Positions 11,480 to 23,521 of a stretch of 64,000 nucleotides of DNA are shown here, one piece after another. The position numbers and the translations under genes were made by a program. The notes beneath the pieces are model-generated. The model had not been told where the DNA came from and did no database searches. It worked only from the letters and a program-made list of their open reading frames with translations. Each line of letters opens with the position of its first letter. The first letter of the stretch is position 1. The stretch comes from Crotalaria pallida (lineage: Eukaryota > Streptophyta > Magnoliopsida > Fabales > Fabaceae), in NCBI GenBank assembly GCA_037953625.1, contig CM075654.1, positions 24,793,501-24,857,500 of the forward strand, in the 5' to 3' direction.

Positions 11480-14400
11480 GTGTTAAGACTTAATCGTCTC
11501 AAGAGTATGGCTTCAAACTCTCTGTTTGGTGGTGAAGGGAGTTCTATTAACCGTCCTTCCAAGTTTGATGGGGTAGGGTACGCGTATTGGAAAGCCCGTA
11601 TGAAATTTTTTATTCAAGGAGTTGGATTAAAAGTTTGGGATGCCGTCGTAAATGGTCCTTATGTTCCTACCTATGTAGTTAATGGTAACACCGTCGAAAA
11701 GCCTATGGCTGAGTGGACGGAGGAGGAGGAACGTAGAATCCAGTACGACCTGAAAGCGAAAAATATTATAACATCTGCTTTGAGCTATGATGAGTTTTTC
11801 AGGATATCGACATGCGAGACAGCACAACAAATGTGGGATACGGTAGAAGTCACGCATGAAGGTACAACTAAAGTGAAAAGGTCGAGAATCAATACTCTGA
11901 CCAGTGAATACGAATTATTTAGAATGAAAGATGGAGAATCAATTCAAGAGATCCAAAAATGCTTCACGATGATTGTCAATCAGCTAACAACATTGGGGAA
12001 GAAATTCACCAATGAGGATCTCATCAACAAAGTTCTAAGGTGTTTGGGAAGAGAATGGCAACCCAAAGTGACGGCGATTGCTAAATCAAGAAACCTTTCA
12101 ACTATGACACTGGCAACTCTCTTCGGGAAGTTACAAGAGCATGAAAGTGAACTAAAAAGATTGGCTCAACACGAAGAGGAGAACAAGAAGGTCAAAAGTT
12201 TGGCATTCAAGGCTGAAGCACCAGCAACAGAAAGTGACTCGGACAAAGAACTGATAAATGATGAACACATGGGTCTGTTGGTCAAAAAGTTCGGGAAATT
12301 TTTGAGGAAGAAAAGAAACTTAAATAGAAGGGACAACAACAAAAGTGGAGGGTCATCCATTACATGTCATGAGTGTGGCAAGCCTGGTCACATCAGAGCA
12401 GACTGCTACCAGCTGAAAAGGAAAGAAAATTCAGAAAAAAGCACCTCAAATTCAAAGAAAGGGAAGCTAGCATATTTGGCATGGCTAGACAACGAGGGAA
12501 GTTCGGATGAGGATTTAGATGAACAAGAAGAGACAGCCAACATATGCTTGATGGCACACGGAGATGAGGTTACTCCGGAAGAAAGAAAATCGTGGTCGTA
12601 CTTGGACAGCGGATGCTCAAAACATATGACGGGAGACAAATCTAAATTCTCGCATCTCGTTCCAAAGTACCAAGGACATGTGACTTTTGGAGATAACAAT
12701 CAAGGAAAGATTCTCGGAGTCGATAAAATTGGTACACCTCCTAACCCTTGCATAGAGAATGTTTTACATGTTGAGGGCCTAAAACTCAATTTGCTAAGTA
12801 TTAGTCAGTTGTGTGATAAGGGCAATAGGGTTATTTTTTATTCTGATAGATGTATTATCGAGGGTAAAGTTGATAATCTTATTAAGCTAATTGCTCGCAG
12901 GATAAACAATGTATATGTTATTGATTTTAACTCAATACCCTCAAATGATGCGAAATGTTTATTAAGTAAAGAGGATGAATCGTGGCTATGGCATCGTAGA
13001 ATAGGTCACATCCACATGGATCATTTAAATAAAATTTCTTCTAAAAACTTAATAGTTGGTTTGCCAAAGCAAAATTTTTCTATTTCTGAAAAATGTGATC
13101 CTTGTTCAAAATTGAAACTCGCAAGGGCATCTTTTCCTTCTAAAAATCTTGTTTCAACTCAAAAGCCCTTGGAACTTTTACATATGGATCTTTTTGGACC
13201 TTGTCTAACGAAAAGCTTTGGTGGCAACTATTATTGTTTAGTTATTGTGGATGACTATTCTAGGTACACATGGACGCTTTTTATTGCTCATAAAAATAAT
13301 GCATTTCATGAATTTAAAAAGCTAGCTAAGATTGTTCAAAACCAATTGCATTTGAGCATTGCATCCATTAAGACTGATCATGGTGGAGAATTTGAAAATC
13401 ATCTTTTTGAAAATTTTTGCGAAAAACATGGAATTAAGCATTATTTTTTAGCTCCAAGAACTCTGGAGCAAAACGGGGTTGTGGAGACGAAAAATCGTTC
13501 ATTAAAAGAGCTTTCAAGAACAATGCTTAATGACATGAATTTGCCTGCATATTTTTGGGTTGATGCAGTGAGTACAGCTTGCTATGTTATGAACCGTGTT
13601 TTAATACGGCCTATTTTAAAGAAAACCCCCTATGAGCTGTACAAGGGGAGAAAACCAAATATTTCCCATTTTCGTGTCTTTGGATGTAAATGTTTTGTGC
13701 ATAATAATGGTAGAGACAATCTAGGAAGTTTTGAGGCTAGAGCTGATGAGGGCATATTCCTTGGATATTCTGTTTCGAGCAAAGCATATAGGATTTACAA
13801 TAAATCACGTAATACTATTGAAGAATCTATTCATGTATCATTTGATGAATCCGATCCCAGAAAGTTGGGAAAGGTATCTGTTAATGACATCTCAGGTATC
13901 CTTGGAGATCTATACATTGATGAGGATGAGGAGCCAAATGCTAAAGGAAAGGAACATTCCGAATGCAATGAAAAATTGAATGAATCAGTTGAGGATAAGA
14001 ACCAACAACAATCCATGGAGCTTAACGCTGATTTTCCTAAGGAATGGAGAACATCGAGGCACCATCCCATTGACCAAATCATAGGTGATATCACAAAAGG
14101 TGTAAGTACTCGTAATTCTATTAGCAATCTGTGTAACTATTTTGCTTTTGTTTCTCAAGTGGAGCCAAAGAATATCTCTGAGGCTACACTTGATGAACAT
14201 TGGCTTTTGGCAATGCAAGAGGAATTAAACCAGTTCGAAAGAAATCAGGTTTGGGAACTTTTTCCTAGGCCTGAGTCTCATCCGATTATTGGAACTAAGT
14301 GGATTTATAAAAACAAACTCGATGAGGCTGGCTTAATTGTTCGAAACAAAGCTAGGTTAGGTACACAAGGTTACAACCAGGAAGAGGGGATAGATTATGA

Positions 14401-15697
14401 GGAAACATTTGCCCCTGTTGCTAGGTATGAAGCCATTAGACTGCTTTTAGCTTTTGCATGCATTTTAGATTTTAAATTATATTAGATGGATGTAAAGAGT
14501 GCCTTTCTGAATGGTTTTATTAATGAAGAAGTATATGTGTGTCAACCTCCCGGCTTTGAAAATTATGAACACTTGGATTATGTTTATAAATTGAAAAAGG
14601 CTTTGTACGGACTCAAACAAGCTCCTAGAGCATGGTATGACCGTCTTAGCAAATTTTTACTTGAAAATAATTTTGAAAGAGGGAAGGTTGATAACACTCT
14701 TTTTATCAAAAAGAAAGGAAATGACATTCTTCTAGTTCAGGTTTATGTAGATGATATTATTTTCGGTGCTACTAATGAAACCCTTTGCAAGGATTTTTCA
14801 AGTATGATGCAGGAAGAGTTCGAGATGTCTATGATGGGTGAGCTGAACTTTTTCCTAGGATTGCAAATAAAACAAGCACAGGATGGGATTTTCATTAGCC
14901 AAACAAAATACTGCAAGGAACTATTGAAACGATTTGGCATGGATAAGGCCAATGCAGTAGCAACACCAATAAGCACATCTTGCTATCTGGACAACGATGA
15001 AGGAGGTAAATCCGTAGAAATCACTAAATATCGAGGTATAATCGGATCCCTTCTCTATTTAACGGCAAGGAGGCCGGATATTATGTTTAGTGTATGTTCA
15101 TGTGCACATTTTCAAGCGAATCCAAAAGAAACGCACATGGTTGCTGTCAAACGTATAATGAAATATCTTTCTGGAACAACTGACATGGGTTTATGGTACC
15201 CCAACGGTTCTTCGTGTAACCTTGTTGGGTATTCCGATTCTGACTTTGCTGGGTGCAAGGTAGGTAGGAAAAGCACTAGCGACACTTGTCACCTCCTAGG
15301 TAATTCTTTAGTATCATGGGCTAGCAAGAAACAATCGAGTGTAGCCCTATCCACAGCTGAGGCTGAATCTGTTGCTGCGGGTAGCTGTTGTGCACAGATC
15401 TTATGGTTGAAACAACAACTCCTAGACTTCGGTGTAAGTCTAGATCACATTCCCATAAAATGTGATAACACAAGTGCAATTAGTATTACCAAAAACCCTG
15501 TGCAACATTCTCGCACTAAGCATATTGAGATTCGTCACCATTTTATACGTGATCATATTCAAAAGGGTGATTGTATTATTGAGTATGTTGATACTTCGCG
15601 GCAGTTGGCTGATATCTTTACGAAACCGCTTCCAAAAGAAAATTTCTTTTTCATTCGTAGAGAAATTGGTTTAACTTCTGTCTCTCACCTATTTTGA
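11480..15697 (+). pseudogene. Copia gag-pol polyprotein with one in-frame stop
   Basis: A single frame of about 1,400 codons interrupted only by a TAG at 14483-14485. The likely translation start is the second methionine (11507, MASNSLFGG), since the first nine residues are untypical. Domains in order: gag N-terminus; zinc knuckle CHECGKPGHIRADC (about residues 295-310); protease YLDSGCSKHMTG (about 374); integrase zinc region (about 505-545, WHRRIGH and CDPC); integrase core (MDLFGPC, KTDHGGEFEN, near residue 632); reverse transcriptase with YVDDIIFG (about 14746-14769); and RNase H with YSDSDFAGCK and STAEAESVA. Order protease-integrase-RT-RNase H is the copia arrangement. The stop falls inside the reverse transcriptase, so RT and RNase H would not be made from this copy unless read through. 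Confidence 0.93.
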
Positions 15698-16022
15698 GTA
15701 TGTGATTATTTTATCTCTCTTGCTATTGATGCTTTTCCTCGGTGTTTTAGGGGGAGATAGCACATTCTTTTTGATGATTACAAAAGGGGGAGAGAATATT
15801 CTGATATTCTGAAGATGCTATGAATTCGAATTGATATACATGTTTATGCACCAACACAGGGGGAGATGCTACAAGATGCTATGAATTGTTATATCATTAT
15901 TATTATTGTTCTAGGGAAGGTTAATTTTTCATATATATATTTTTTTTGCTTGTATAACACTTGTGATGCAGATAGTAAAGAGCATATCAGAATAGTTGTT
16001 TGTCATCATCAAAAAGGGGGAG
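15698..16022 (+). promoter_or_regulatory. Multiple polypurine boxes before copia LTR 2
   Basis: Four AGGGGGAG-type boxes (about 15750, 15785, 15859 and 16014); the last immediately precedes the LTR and is the expected plus-strand primer. The frame at 15866-16159 crosses this region and the LTR and is not considered a gene. Confidence 0.75.
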
Positions 16023-17772
16023 TGTTGGAAGTCAAGCTAGTGTTGGAAGACATGTTTCAAACTCTCTTATGGACTTCAAGTAAATATCAAGCTGATGTTT
16101 TGATGATAACAAACCAACTCAAGTTCAAGCTCACAAGTTTCCTTCATGATCAAGAATGAAGATTCAAGCAAGACATAGTTTAGAAGCCTTTTCCCTTAGA
16201 ACATTTGTAAGGCAATGAAGTTTCTATTCTTTACGAGTTTAAAAGGCCAATAAGTTTTTCATTTAAAAAGGGAGAAGAAAATGTGTTTTCATGAAAAGTT
16301 GTTTTCTATCTTAGTCTTTGTGAAAATACTTGATGTTACAAAACTATGTATATTTTTACTATGCAAGAAGGAGTAATCGATTAACTGCTTAAGATAATCG
16401 ATTAACTTTGTTGCATCGTAGAAAAATCAGAGAGCTTGTAATCGATTAAGCGAACTTTGTTAATCCATTACTTTCTTATGAGAGTAATCGATTACCTGGC
16501 TCAAGTAATCGATTATAATTGTTGCATCATATGTTTTTCAGAGGCTTAGTAATCGATTACATGTTGTGTAGTAATCGATTACATGATGTTGCATCATATG
16601 CATAACAGAGGCTCAGTAATCGATTAATTGATTAGTGTTAATCGATTAAATGAGTTGCATCATATATTGAACAGGGGTGATGTAATCGATTAATCATTGT
16701 TGGTCTAATCGATTACTTGTTTTTCAAATGAATTTAAGAATTTCTATTTTTTAAGGAATAATCGATTACCTTCAGAAAGTAATCGATTACTTCAAGTTTT
16801 ATTGAAAAACGTGTTAGAATCATTTTGATTATTTCCTGATTTGTTTTTATATATAAGATTCTGATTTATTTTACAAAATTCGAAAATGATTTTAAATTTG
16901 AATTATTTCCTTTTTCGTTTTAAGAATCAAATCTTTATTTTATTTCGTAAATCGTTTTGATTTAGTTTTGATTTTAAAAATTATTTCAAAATCTCATTTT
17001 ATTCTAAATTGATTTTTATTTGTTGAATTAAATCTTTTTGATTCTAAATGTTTTTCTATTTAAAAAAAAAGGTTCACTCCAACATTAAAAATGATAATTC
17101 TTTTTCTTCTCTGACATCTTTTCTGAAATTCACGTTCTCTCTTCTTCTCTAAACTTCTGGTTTTCACATTCATAACATTTGAAGAACAAAACCTTATTGG
17201 CTGATTAATCTCTTAGAGAAAAACACTTCATTATCATAAGAGCATATTGTTGTATCCGTGTTTTTAAAAACACACATTGCTATTGTAATCACTATCATAT
17301 TCGTTGTATTTGAAACCTTAGTGGTTAGGGAGAGAATCCCTTAGTGGACGTGTGATACGTCGTAGGGCGAGGAACCCTACTGTGTGATATTGAGGCCCCT
17401 AGCGAACGGTGGTTCCTAGTAGTGTGCGGGGTGCTCTTGGGTGTAATAGGGTGCGGCTCTATTGCTGATTATAGAACTCTCAAGCGGGTCGCTTGGGGAC
17501 TGGACTAGGCCTTTCGACGGGAAGGTTGAACCAGTATAAAATTTCCTGGTGCAAGCTTTTCTATCCCTATCTCTTTATTTTCCGCATATTTCAATTATTT
17601 ACGTTTCCGCGCTACTCAATTTATTTCTATCTATCGTTTTTGCGATCCGTCTCAAACGTCTAATCTCTCCATCGCAAAACAATTTTTTATTTTTTAAAGG
17701 ATTTCACAATACATAAATAAAACTCTATTCACCCCCCCCCCCCTCTCGAGATTTTGAGTCCAAAAACCAACA
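16023..17772 (+). repeat. Copia LTR 2
   Basis: 1750 bp, same ends as LTR 1. It keeps the segment at about 16212-16372 that LTR 1 lacks. The palindrome array (about 16377-16790) has 13 intact TAATCGATTA sites and one degenerate site in the same paired layout. TATA-like box at 16848-16857. It is followed by AATATGACG of the gypsy LTR fragment. Confidence 0.92.
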
Positions 17773-19340
17773 AATATGACGATTTGATTGCTTGAAATAT
17801 GCATGAACATATGTGGTTATTATATGTGTTGTTGATTTGTTTTGGATTGTGAATGGTTAAAGTGAAGTGTATCAAAAGTTGGTATATCAAAACCTCATTT
17901 CAATGTGCAAAATTCTGTAGGGTAATAGATTACCAGGTTGAATTTGGTACTAAAATTTGAATTTCATGTGGTAATCGATTACTACCCTCTGGTAATCGAT
18001 TACCAAGACCCCTGAAGTGCAAAATGCCAATTTTTATTACACCTAGCCTTAACCAAACCGCTTTATTGAAATTGAGAAGTATATTTTGAATAAATGAACG
18101 TTTTTATATGGTGAATGATTATGAACATGAATTGATGATCATGAAAAGAATTAATTATGAAAAGTGAAACGATAAAGTGTTTGCATTCGCACATGGAGTT
18201 ACGGATGGTGAGATAGGATATCGGGAAAGACACGACAATTCTAAGAATTGGAAAGAGAATTCTTAGAACCGGAATGGGAATGCGCAGAGGTTAGGTTCGA
18301 CGGTGATTCATCTGTAACCATTGGGGATTATTATAGGTAAAACAGTCCTATGATGGGGGGTTCTGCAGACTTTTTCCGGGATAGTTTTGCTTAACTATAA
18401 TATATCCTATCGGCCTCTAGGTACATATCATGACTGCGGAGGACGGTCCTTTGGCAATGATCGGACCCTAAGAGAGAAGTGTACGCATAGATGAGTTACG
18501 TGATCTGTCGTGGATGAAAGACATTTACTCCTAGTTGCTTTCCTTTTATTAGAGAATTGAATTCAAACAAAAGGTTGTAAAAATATTGAGATTGGATCCA
18601 AATAAGGAGATTGATATTAGAATACATGCATCATGCCACTAAATTATAAGAAAATTGGATTGTCAATAGGGGTGTGCACTTATGTATGCATTATTCCTTG
18701 TTTACTTGATTCATTGTGATTGTTATTTCTAGTTCTGATGGATTATTATTTGATTATGTGCTTTGGCTATGACTTACTCCCTGCCCTTTTGTTTGCTAGG
18801 TAATGGCGCAGAACCCGATCTGTATAGAGATGAGGTTCCTCCCGGAGGGGGAATGGCATAGGAGGGGTACTAACCTGATTCTAGAGGGGATGATGGAGAT
18901 CACAATCCGTCGTCTAAACCCTTTCCCTCATATGCGTTCCCTTAGGACTTGTGTTCCCGTAGTCCTTATCATTCGCCTTTTCCCTTACTAGGATGGATGT
19001 TATATGACTACATAGTAGGGGAGTCCTGTGCTTATATACTTCCCGATATTTTGGAGTTCTAACCGTATGCTCTGGGTCCTCATATTTTTTGTTGTAATAT
19101 AATGTGAAATATCAAGTGACCTGGGTATAAACTAATGACAATGCTGCTGCTACTGATATGATGTTGTACTTAAAACTTTTGATAACAATGTATGTAAATT
19201 AGTTTCTAACACTATGTGTTCGATGTCGTGATATGATGAGCAGAATTAGTAATGACTTAAATTTATTTTCATAAAAACTAAAAATTAATTCGTATTTTCA
19301 ATAAAAGAATTAGTAAGGGAAATAAATTTGGGTCAGTACA
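17773..19340 (+). mobile_element. Diverged gypsy LTR fragment
   Basis: Related in layout to the LTR at 36138-39897: a CAAAACCTCATTT block before palindromes, GCATCATGCCACT (about 18627) and an acceptor directly before a small ORF. It carries a TAATCGATTA-type pair at 17971-17982 and 17992-18003, 21 bp apart, and a degenerate copy at 17922-17933. An inverted repeat CTAAGAATT/AATTCTTAG lies near 18242-18267. The 5' part is cut off by the copia insertion. The right boundary at GGGTCAGTACA (19330-19340) is a guess from the usual LTR ending. Confidence 0.6.
18803..18991 (+). CDS. Small LTR-embedded ORF, function unknown
   Basis: A 62-residue frame starting MAQNPICIEMR. It resembles the start of the longer ORF at 38762-39235 in a related LTR: shared residues include CIE-R, P-G-W, the EG--EIT block and NP, roughly one third by eye. 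Both ATGs lie four to five bases after an acceptor-like AG (here 18798-18799). The frame stops earlier than its relative, so it is probably a truncated or decayed version. No known domain is recognised. Confidence 0.4.
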   Translation: MAQNPICIEMRFLPEGEWHRRGTNLILEGMMEITIRRLNPFPHMRSLRTCVPVVLIIRLFPY

Positions 19341-20094
19341 CTGGTGGTTTCTGTCTCCTGTAAGACTTGCTTAATTTTCATCTAAAAAAAAAGACTTGCT
19401 TGATTTTCTTTTAATTTTTAAATTAAAAATGATGCAAAGCTTTGATTTTTTTTTAAGTGCTTTATGTTCTTGACTCTATTTTTTAAGTGTTTTATCATCC
19501 TTTTGTGACATGTTGATTTTTCTTGAAGTAGACGAGTTGCATATTTGAGTTGCATATTCTAATGTTTCATGCTTAACATACTTCATGAGGTTTTTGCAGG
19601 TTTATTTATAAACTCCTAAAAGCGAAAAATTGGCAAAGGCACTTCGCAATAAGCTCACATTGATAGTAGGCAATCTATAGTTTTGTTTTTCTTTAAATTA
19701 GATGTGAAAAGTAAGATAAATTGTTTTAAAATAATTTATGAGATGGTCATTAAAATTGGGTTCTTAATTCGGACTTAAAGATGTGGCATTACAAAACATG
19801 AGTATTTGTGTTCCTTTGCTAATTAAAAGTAATTTAAATGACGCGTTTTGTTTGACAAGAAGTTCCTTACACTATCTATTGGAAAAATGAATTTTCAAAG
19901 TATGCAACTTCACATTTTCATAATGCTTTTTTCCTCAGTGGCACAGAGGTATGGCCATCTACCATGTACCATCTTTCCTGTCATGCCTTTCATATATCAT
20001 GTTCCCGTTTGTGCTTTTTTTTTTTTCCAAGATAGTGATGGGAAATTAAGGGGGTGCTAAAACTCCATGAATATATGATAATAAATAATATATT
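19341..20094. other. AT-rich segment with one exon-like piece
   Basis: Mostly unannotatable AT-rich DNA. Around 19601-19680, after a TTTTTGCAG acceptor, a stretch reads as exon-like sequence including AKALRNKLTLIVGNL before a stop. It may belong with the exon at 20578-20796, but no continuous gene model could be built. Confidence 0.25.
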
Positions 20095-20104
20095 TACACA
20101 AATT

Positions 20105-20200
20105 TGTAAATGAGTCTTTGTAGTCTAGTGGCACTAGAACCTTGCCTTATTGTCTTGAAGGTCCACAGTTCGAAACTCATCTGGAAATGATTATCTATTA
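20105..20200 (+). mobile_element. tRNA-derived SINE-like element
   Basis: A box A-like TAGTCTAGTGG at 20121-20131 and a box B-like GTTCGAAAC at 20168-20176 have the spacing of an internal RNA polymerase III promoter. No full tRNA cloverleaf or anticodon arm is evident, so a SINE head is more likely than a tRNA gene. Ends are not resolved. Confidence 0.5.
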
Positions 20201-20308
20201 TTTTTGCCATGTAAGACTTGCATCTAACCACCAAAGTTTAGAACCACTGAGCCAAATGTCCGAATCACATTGATCACATTGCTATTGCTATTAATATATA
20301 AAATCTGA

Positions 20309-20370
20309 GGGCCACCTGCTCCTATTATCCTCCGTCCCCGGGCCACCTGCTCCTATTATCCTCCGTCCCC
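20309..20370. repeat. Perfect 31-bp tandem duplication
   Basis: GGGCCACCTGCTCCTATTAT plus 11 further bases occurs twice in direct succession (20309-20339 and 20340-20370), a recent local duplication in an otherwise AT-rich region. Confidence 0.9.
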
Positions 20371-20577
20371 TGGTGATGGGTTAAATGAATGTCACAACCC
20401 TTCTCTCTAATTTAACTTAAGTTGCTACCAATAAAGAATTGTAGATCGTTAAATTAGGCCAAATTGATAATTATGCATCGCCTGGACTCTTTATTTATTG
20501 GCTTTGTATGTTGGGGTGACTGTAGGTAGTAGGAGCGCTTAATAAATAGGAGCGCATAATAAATTTGGTGTGTATCA

Positions 20578-20796
20578 GGTATGAGAAGCAATATATGGAG
20601 GAGGTTCGGCTCAGAGCAGAAGAAGAGCAGAAGAATGTAGATAGCACGGCAGAGCAAACAGCTGTTACTAGAGCAACTGGAAAGGCCGAAGCAACAAGGA
20701 AGAATGTGAAGGATAAATCTTCCAATTCATCCTTTGCTGAGCAAGACTTGGATACATTTCTCCTTGGAGATCTTGAAGACAAAGATGATGCTCCAA
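20578..20796 (+). pseudogene. Unidentified exon of a host gene
   Basis: A clear exon-like block flanked by an acceptor (GTGTATCAG, ending about 20579) and a donor (GTATAT, 20797). The encoded stretch begins YEKQYMEEVRLRAEEEQK and ends near DTFLLGDLEDKDDAP, a charged, helical sequence. A possible next exon after CCCACAG at about 20939 reaches a stop quickly. I do not recognise the family. No start codon or complete gene surrounds it, so it is probably a captured or broken piece. Confidence 0.45.
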
Positions 20797-21554
20797 GTAT
20801 ATTACTCGAATTTTGCCAATATTTCATTACTTAAACAAACAGTCTGACAAGTCATTTTGAATTTCGCATCTCAAATCATTAACTGAAATTTCAGTCACTA
20901 ATCTTAATTTGCCTTTCATAACTTATATTTTCCCACAGGTGTGTTTGTTGTGTACCCGGAGCCATGGCATGCTGATATATTTTGAGTTCCTAGATTTAAG
21001 AAAAAATCATGGAAAACTACTCTCATGTTTGAGTTACAAATATGTTTTGCCTTTGAAATTCCTTAGTGATGCATTTGTTCTTTAATCCTCAATGCTATAT
21101 TTGTTGATGGTTTAAGTCTTTTTGAAAGCCTAAGATTTCTCAATGTATTTGACTTTATTTGTATTTTGCCCTTATTCTATTTTCCTATGTTCTTTTTTTT
21201 TTTTTTTGAGATTGTTGGTTCAAATAAATGATGGGCATCAAGATGTCATTGAAGTTATGTGTTTCAGCTTGGTTTGGTCCAAATTAGATAATTAATTTGT
21301 TATTGGAAAGAGATTATTATGTTATTGTTTGTTTTCAAGCAACAAAATCACTCTCCTAATGGTTATATGTTATATACATGTCCTTCGAGCTGCGGTGAAT
21401 GCTCTATAAGATCATTTTGTTTTCTCTATTTCGTGATTTTTTAGATTTGAGCATACATATCTGCTATGGTCATTTCAGAATAGGTACAAAGCATGAGAAG
21501 ATTTGATTTGAGTTATCTTATTCCTGTATGTTCTTTGGAAACACAGTGAGTCAA

Positions 21555-21913
21555 GAGTGTACCTGTCCTACATATAGCTTCTTATTTGATTTGATAATCA
21601 AATAGACACTTGAAGAACCTACAGTAGATGGAGGTGGCTGTTCCCTTGCACTGATTAGGACACACTTTATCTCGGTAAGATCCGGTATAATCCTTTTTCT
21701 TTGGAACTCCATTACCTTCTCTTGGCATATTTCAGTGATAGCACTCTCAACCTCTTCGTGTAAAACTTTCACTTGATTAGCTAAAGTTATCCTATCATGA
21801 GAAGCTCCTCCTGTCATAAACTTTATTGATTGAAGATGTGTTCCATTAGAATTATTAACATTCATTTCATAAGAATATTGTTTCTGCTTTGGGAAAATTT
21901 CTCCAGGGAGCAA
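21555..21913 (-). pseudogene. MSH1: MSH1 exon fragment (MutS homologue with GIY-YIG end)
   Basis: The minus-strand frame includes EEVESAITEICQEKVMEF, then AREQPPPSTVGSSSVYL and KKLYVGQ, ending at a donor-like GTACAC. This matches the region of plant MSH1 entering its C-terminal GIY-YIG domain. MSH1 suppresses recombination between repeats in mitochondrial and plastid DNA. The MutS ATPase part and the rest of the GIY-YIG domain are not found on either side, so only one exon survives. It runs opposite to the exon at 20578-20796, as expected for assembled fragments. Confidence 0.75.
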
Positions 21914-23010
21914 TTCATTTCCCAGCCTCTTGCATATTGTTTATCTCTAAATTTTTACTTTTTGCTGCATTTGCTTTTGAAGAGGCTCATGTTTAATTAT
22001 GCCGAATATTCATGTCTAAACTTGCTAAATAAAGTGCAAGAAATGGAAGCCTGAGGTACATTTTATCTTTCAATTTTTGCTTAGCTTCTTCAAAGCTTTT
22101 TATATCTTTCTGTTTTTTATATCTTCAAAGCCTGAGGTACATTTGTGCTACAGTATGATATTGCTACTGCTACTAATCTTTACTACAAAGTGTAACAGCT
22201 CCTACCTGTTGCTAGTGATTTTCGCTATTGTTGTACTATTCATCTGCTGTTGGTCTTTTTTTATGTTTAGCCCTTTTATGTTAAGTCAATTGTTATCTAC
22301 TGTCAGTTTCTACCCAGTAGCAAGAAGAGAAAGAGAGGCAATTGTTGTTACATAATAAGTCAAATAGATTGTTGTAATTGTTACGTGATTTGTTGGAGGT
22401 TGAAGAGGGTTGTGTAAAAGAAATAATTGAATTTCATGAACCTTAGTTTTTATCATTTGTCCTTTAATAGACTTGATTATCTATGGTGTAAGAATTGCTA
22501 TGAAGGAAGTCATAGTTGATTTCATTCTACCTTCGGTGATCTCCCACTTTTCTTATTAGTATATCAATGAATTCCTTCAAAGCTCAAACAATTTTTCTTT
22601 CTCTATTGCTTTTTAATATTTTTTTATTGCTTTTTAATATTAACTCAAAACATAGGAGAAAAATTAACTCATTTTGATTATTTGCTTTATTGGACCAACA
22701 ACTTTTGTAACCACAACATTAATAGATCTATATTTATTGAAAATCCAATTTATTGACTCTTTCGTAAATAATAATATTAATTGACTCATTTCTAAACAAT
22801 TTTTTAACAATGTTTACATTATTATATTTTATTTAGACTTATATATTATCCATACTTAAATTCCTCATAACTATTCAATAATAAATTAAAATTAATATTA
22901 ATTGTAACTTTTTGAATTGTTTTATCAATACATTTTTTTTAAAGTTTTTTTTTCAATACATTACAACTAATATTAATTGCAACTTTATGAAATCGGTTTC
23001 GTATTTCTCT
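21914..23010. other. AT-rich region with no recognised gene
   Basis: Short frames such as 22077-22355 are hydrophobic translations of T-rich DNA and have no family features. A short direct repeat TTGCTTTTTAATATT occurs at about 22608-22641. Nothing else could be supported. Confidence 0.5.
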
Positions 23011-23165
23011 CATGCATCGCACGGGGTTAGGATTAAACTATAATTTTAAAATAAACACAATTATCAGGCATTGGTGATTAAACTATTTTTACCAAAATTA
23101 AAATCTTTAATACGTGAGTTTATCGTAGGCTACTGTCTTCAGCCCATGCGATGCATACTAGTTAT
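23011..23165 (+). mobile_element. Helitron-like 3' terminal sequences
   Basis: CTCATGCATCGCACGGGG at about 23010 followed by TTAGGATTAAACTA resembles a plant Helitron 3' hairpin and tail with two transitions in the hairpin arm. A second candidate, CCCATGCGATGCAT followed by ACTAGT, ends at about 23163. No 5' end or helicase gene is seen. If real, one of these could be the end of the element that brought together the gene pieces at 19600-21913. Confidence 0.35.
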
Positions 23166-23521
23166 ATGAAGATTTGAAATCTGCTACAAATTCAAGACAT
23201 TATTATAAATCATATGAAGCAAGGAAACAACTACAAGGATAAACCAAAATTTTTAGCATTGGGACTGAACTGAACCAGATAATATCTCAAATAATGATTG
23301 TACCAATCTAGTGCATACATGGAAGGTAATATACTTCACATGCATTTCAATTGAAGAGACATCAAAACTATAGCCATGGCAGCATCCATTTGCCTCATTT
23401 CAACTGATCATGCGTGCAAATCTAGAAATATAAACATCTCGCCATAGACATGTTTACATCAGTATAACAACTCTTGGGCTCATTTGCTGGATTTTTTAGC
23501 AGGTACTGTCTCATGAATACA

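Larger units (their letters stand above)
9872..17772 (+). mobile_element. Nearly complete Ty1/copia LTR retrotransposon
   Basis: The element has LTRs at 9872-11456 and 16023-17772, both TGTTGGAAGTCAAG...CCAACA, a tRNA-Met-type primer binding site at 11459-11470, one long gag-pol frame with a single internal stop, and several polypurine boxes before the 3' LTR. These features point to a sirevirus-like copia; the lineage is an inference. The LTRs are very similar, implying fairly recent insertion, except for a 161-bp length difference. There is no target duplication to check on the left, because the copy is tandem with the truncated one at 8769-9871. Confidence 0.9.

Noticed and set aside
21360..21420. 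Next MSH1 exon on the minus strand
   Set aside because: A short similarity (LEG-V) was seen, but the following residues do not fit the GIY-YIG domain.
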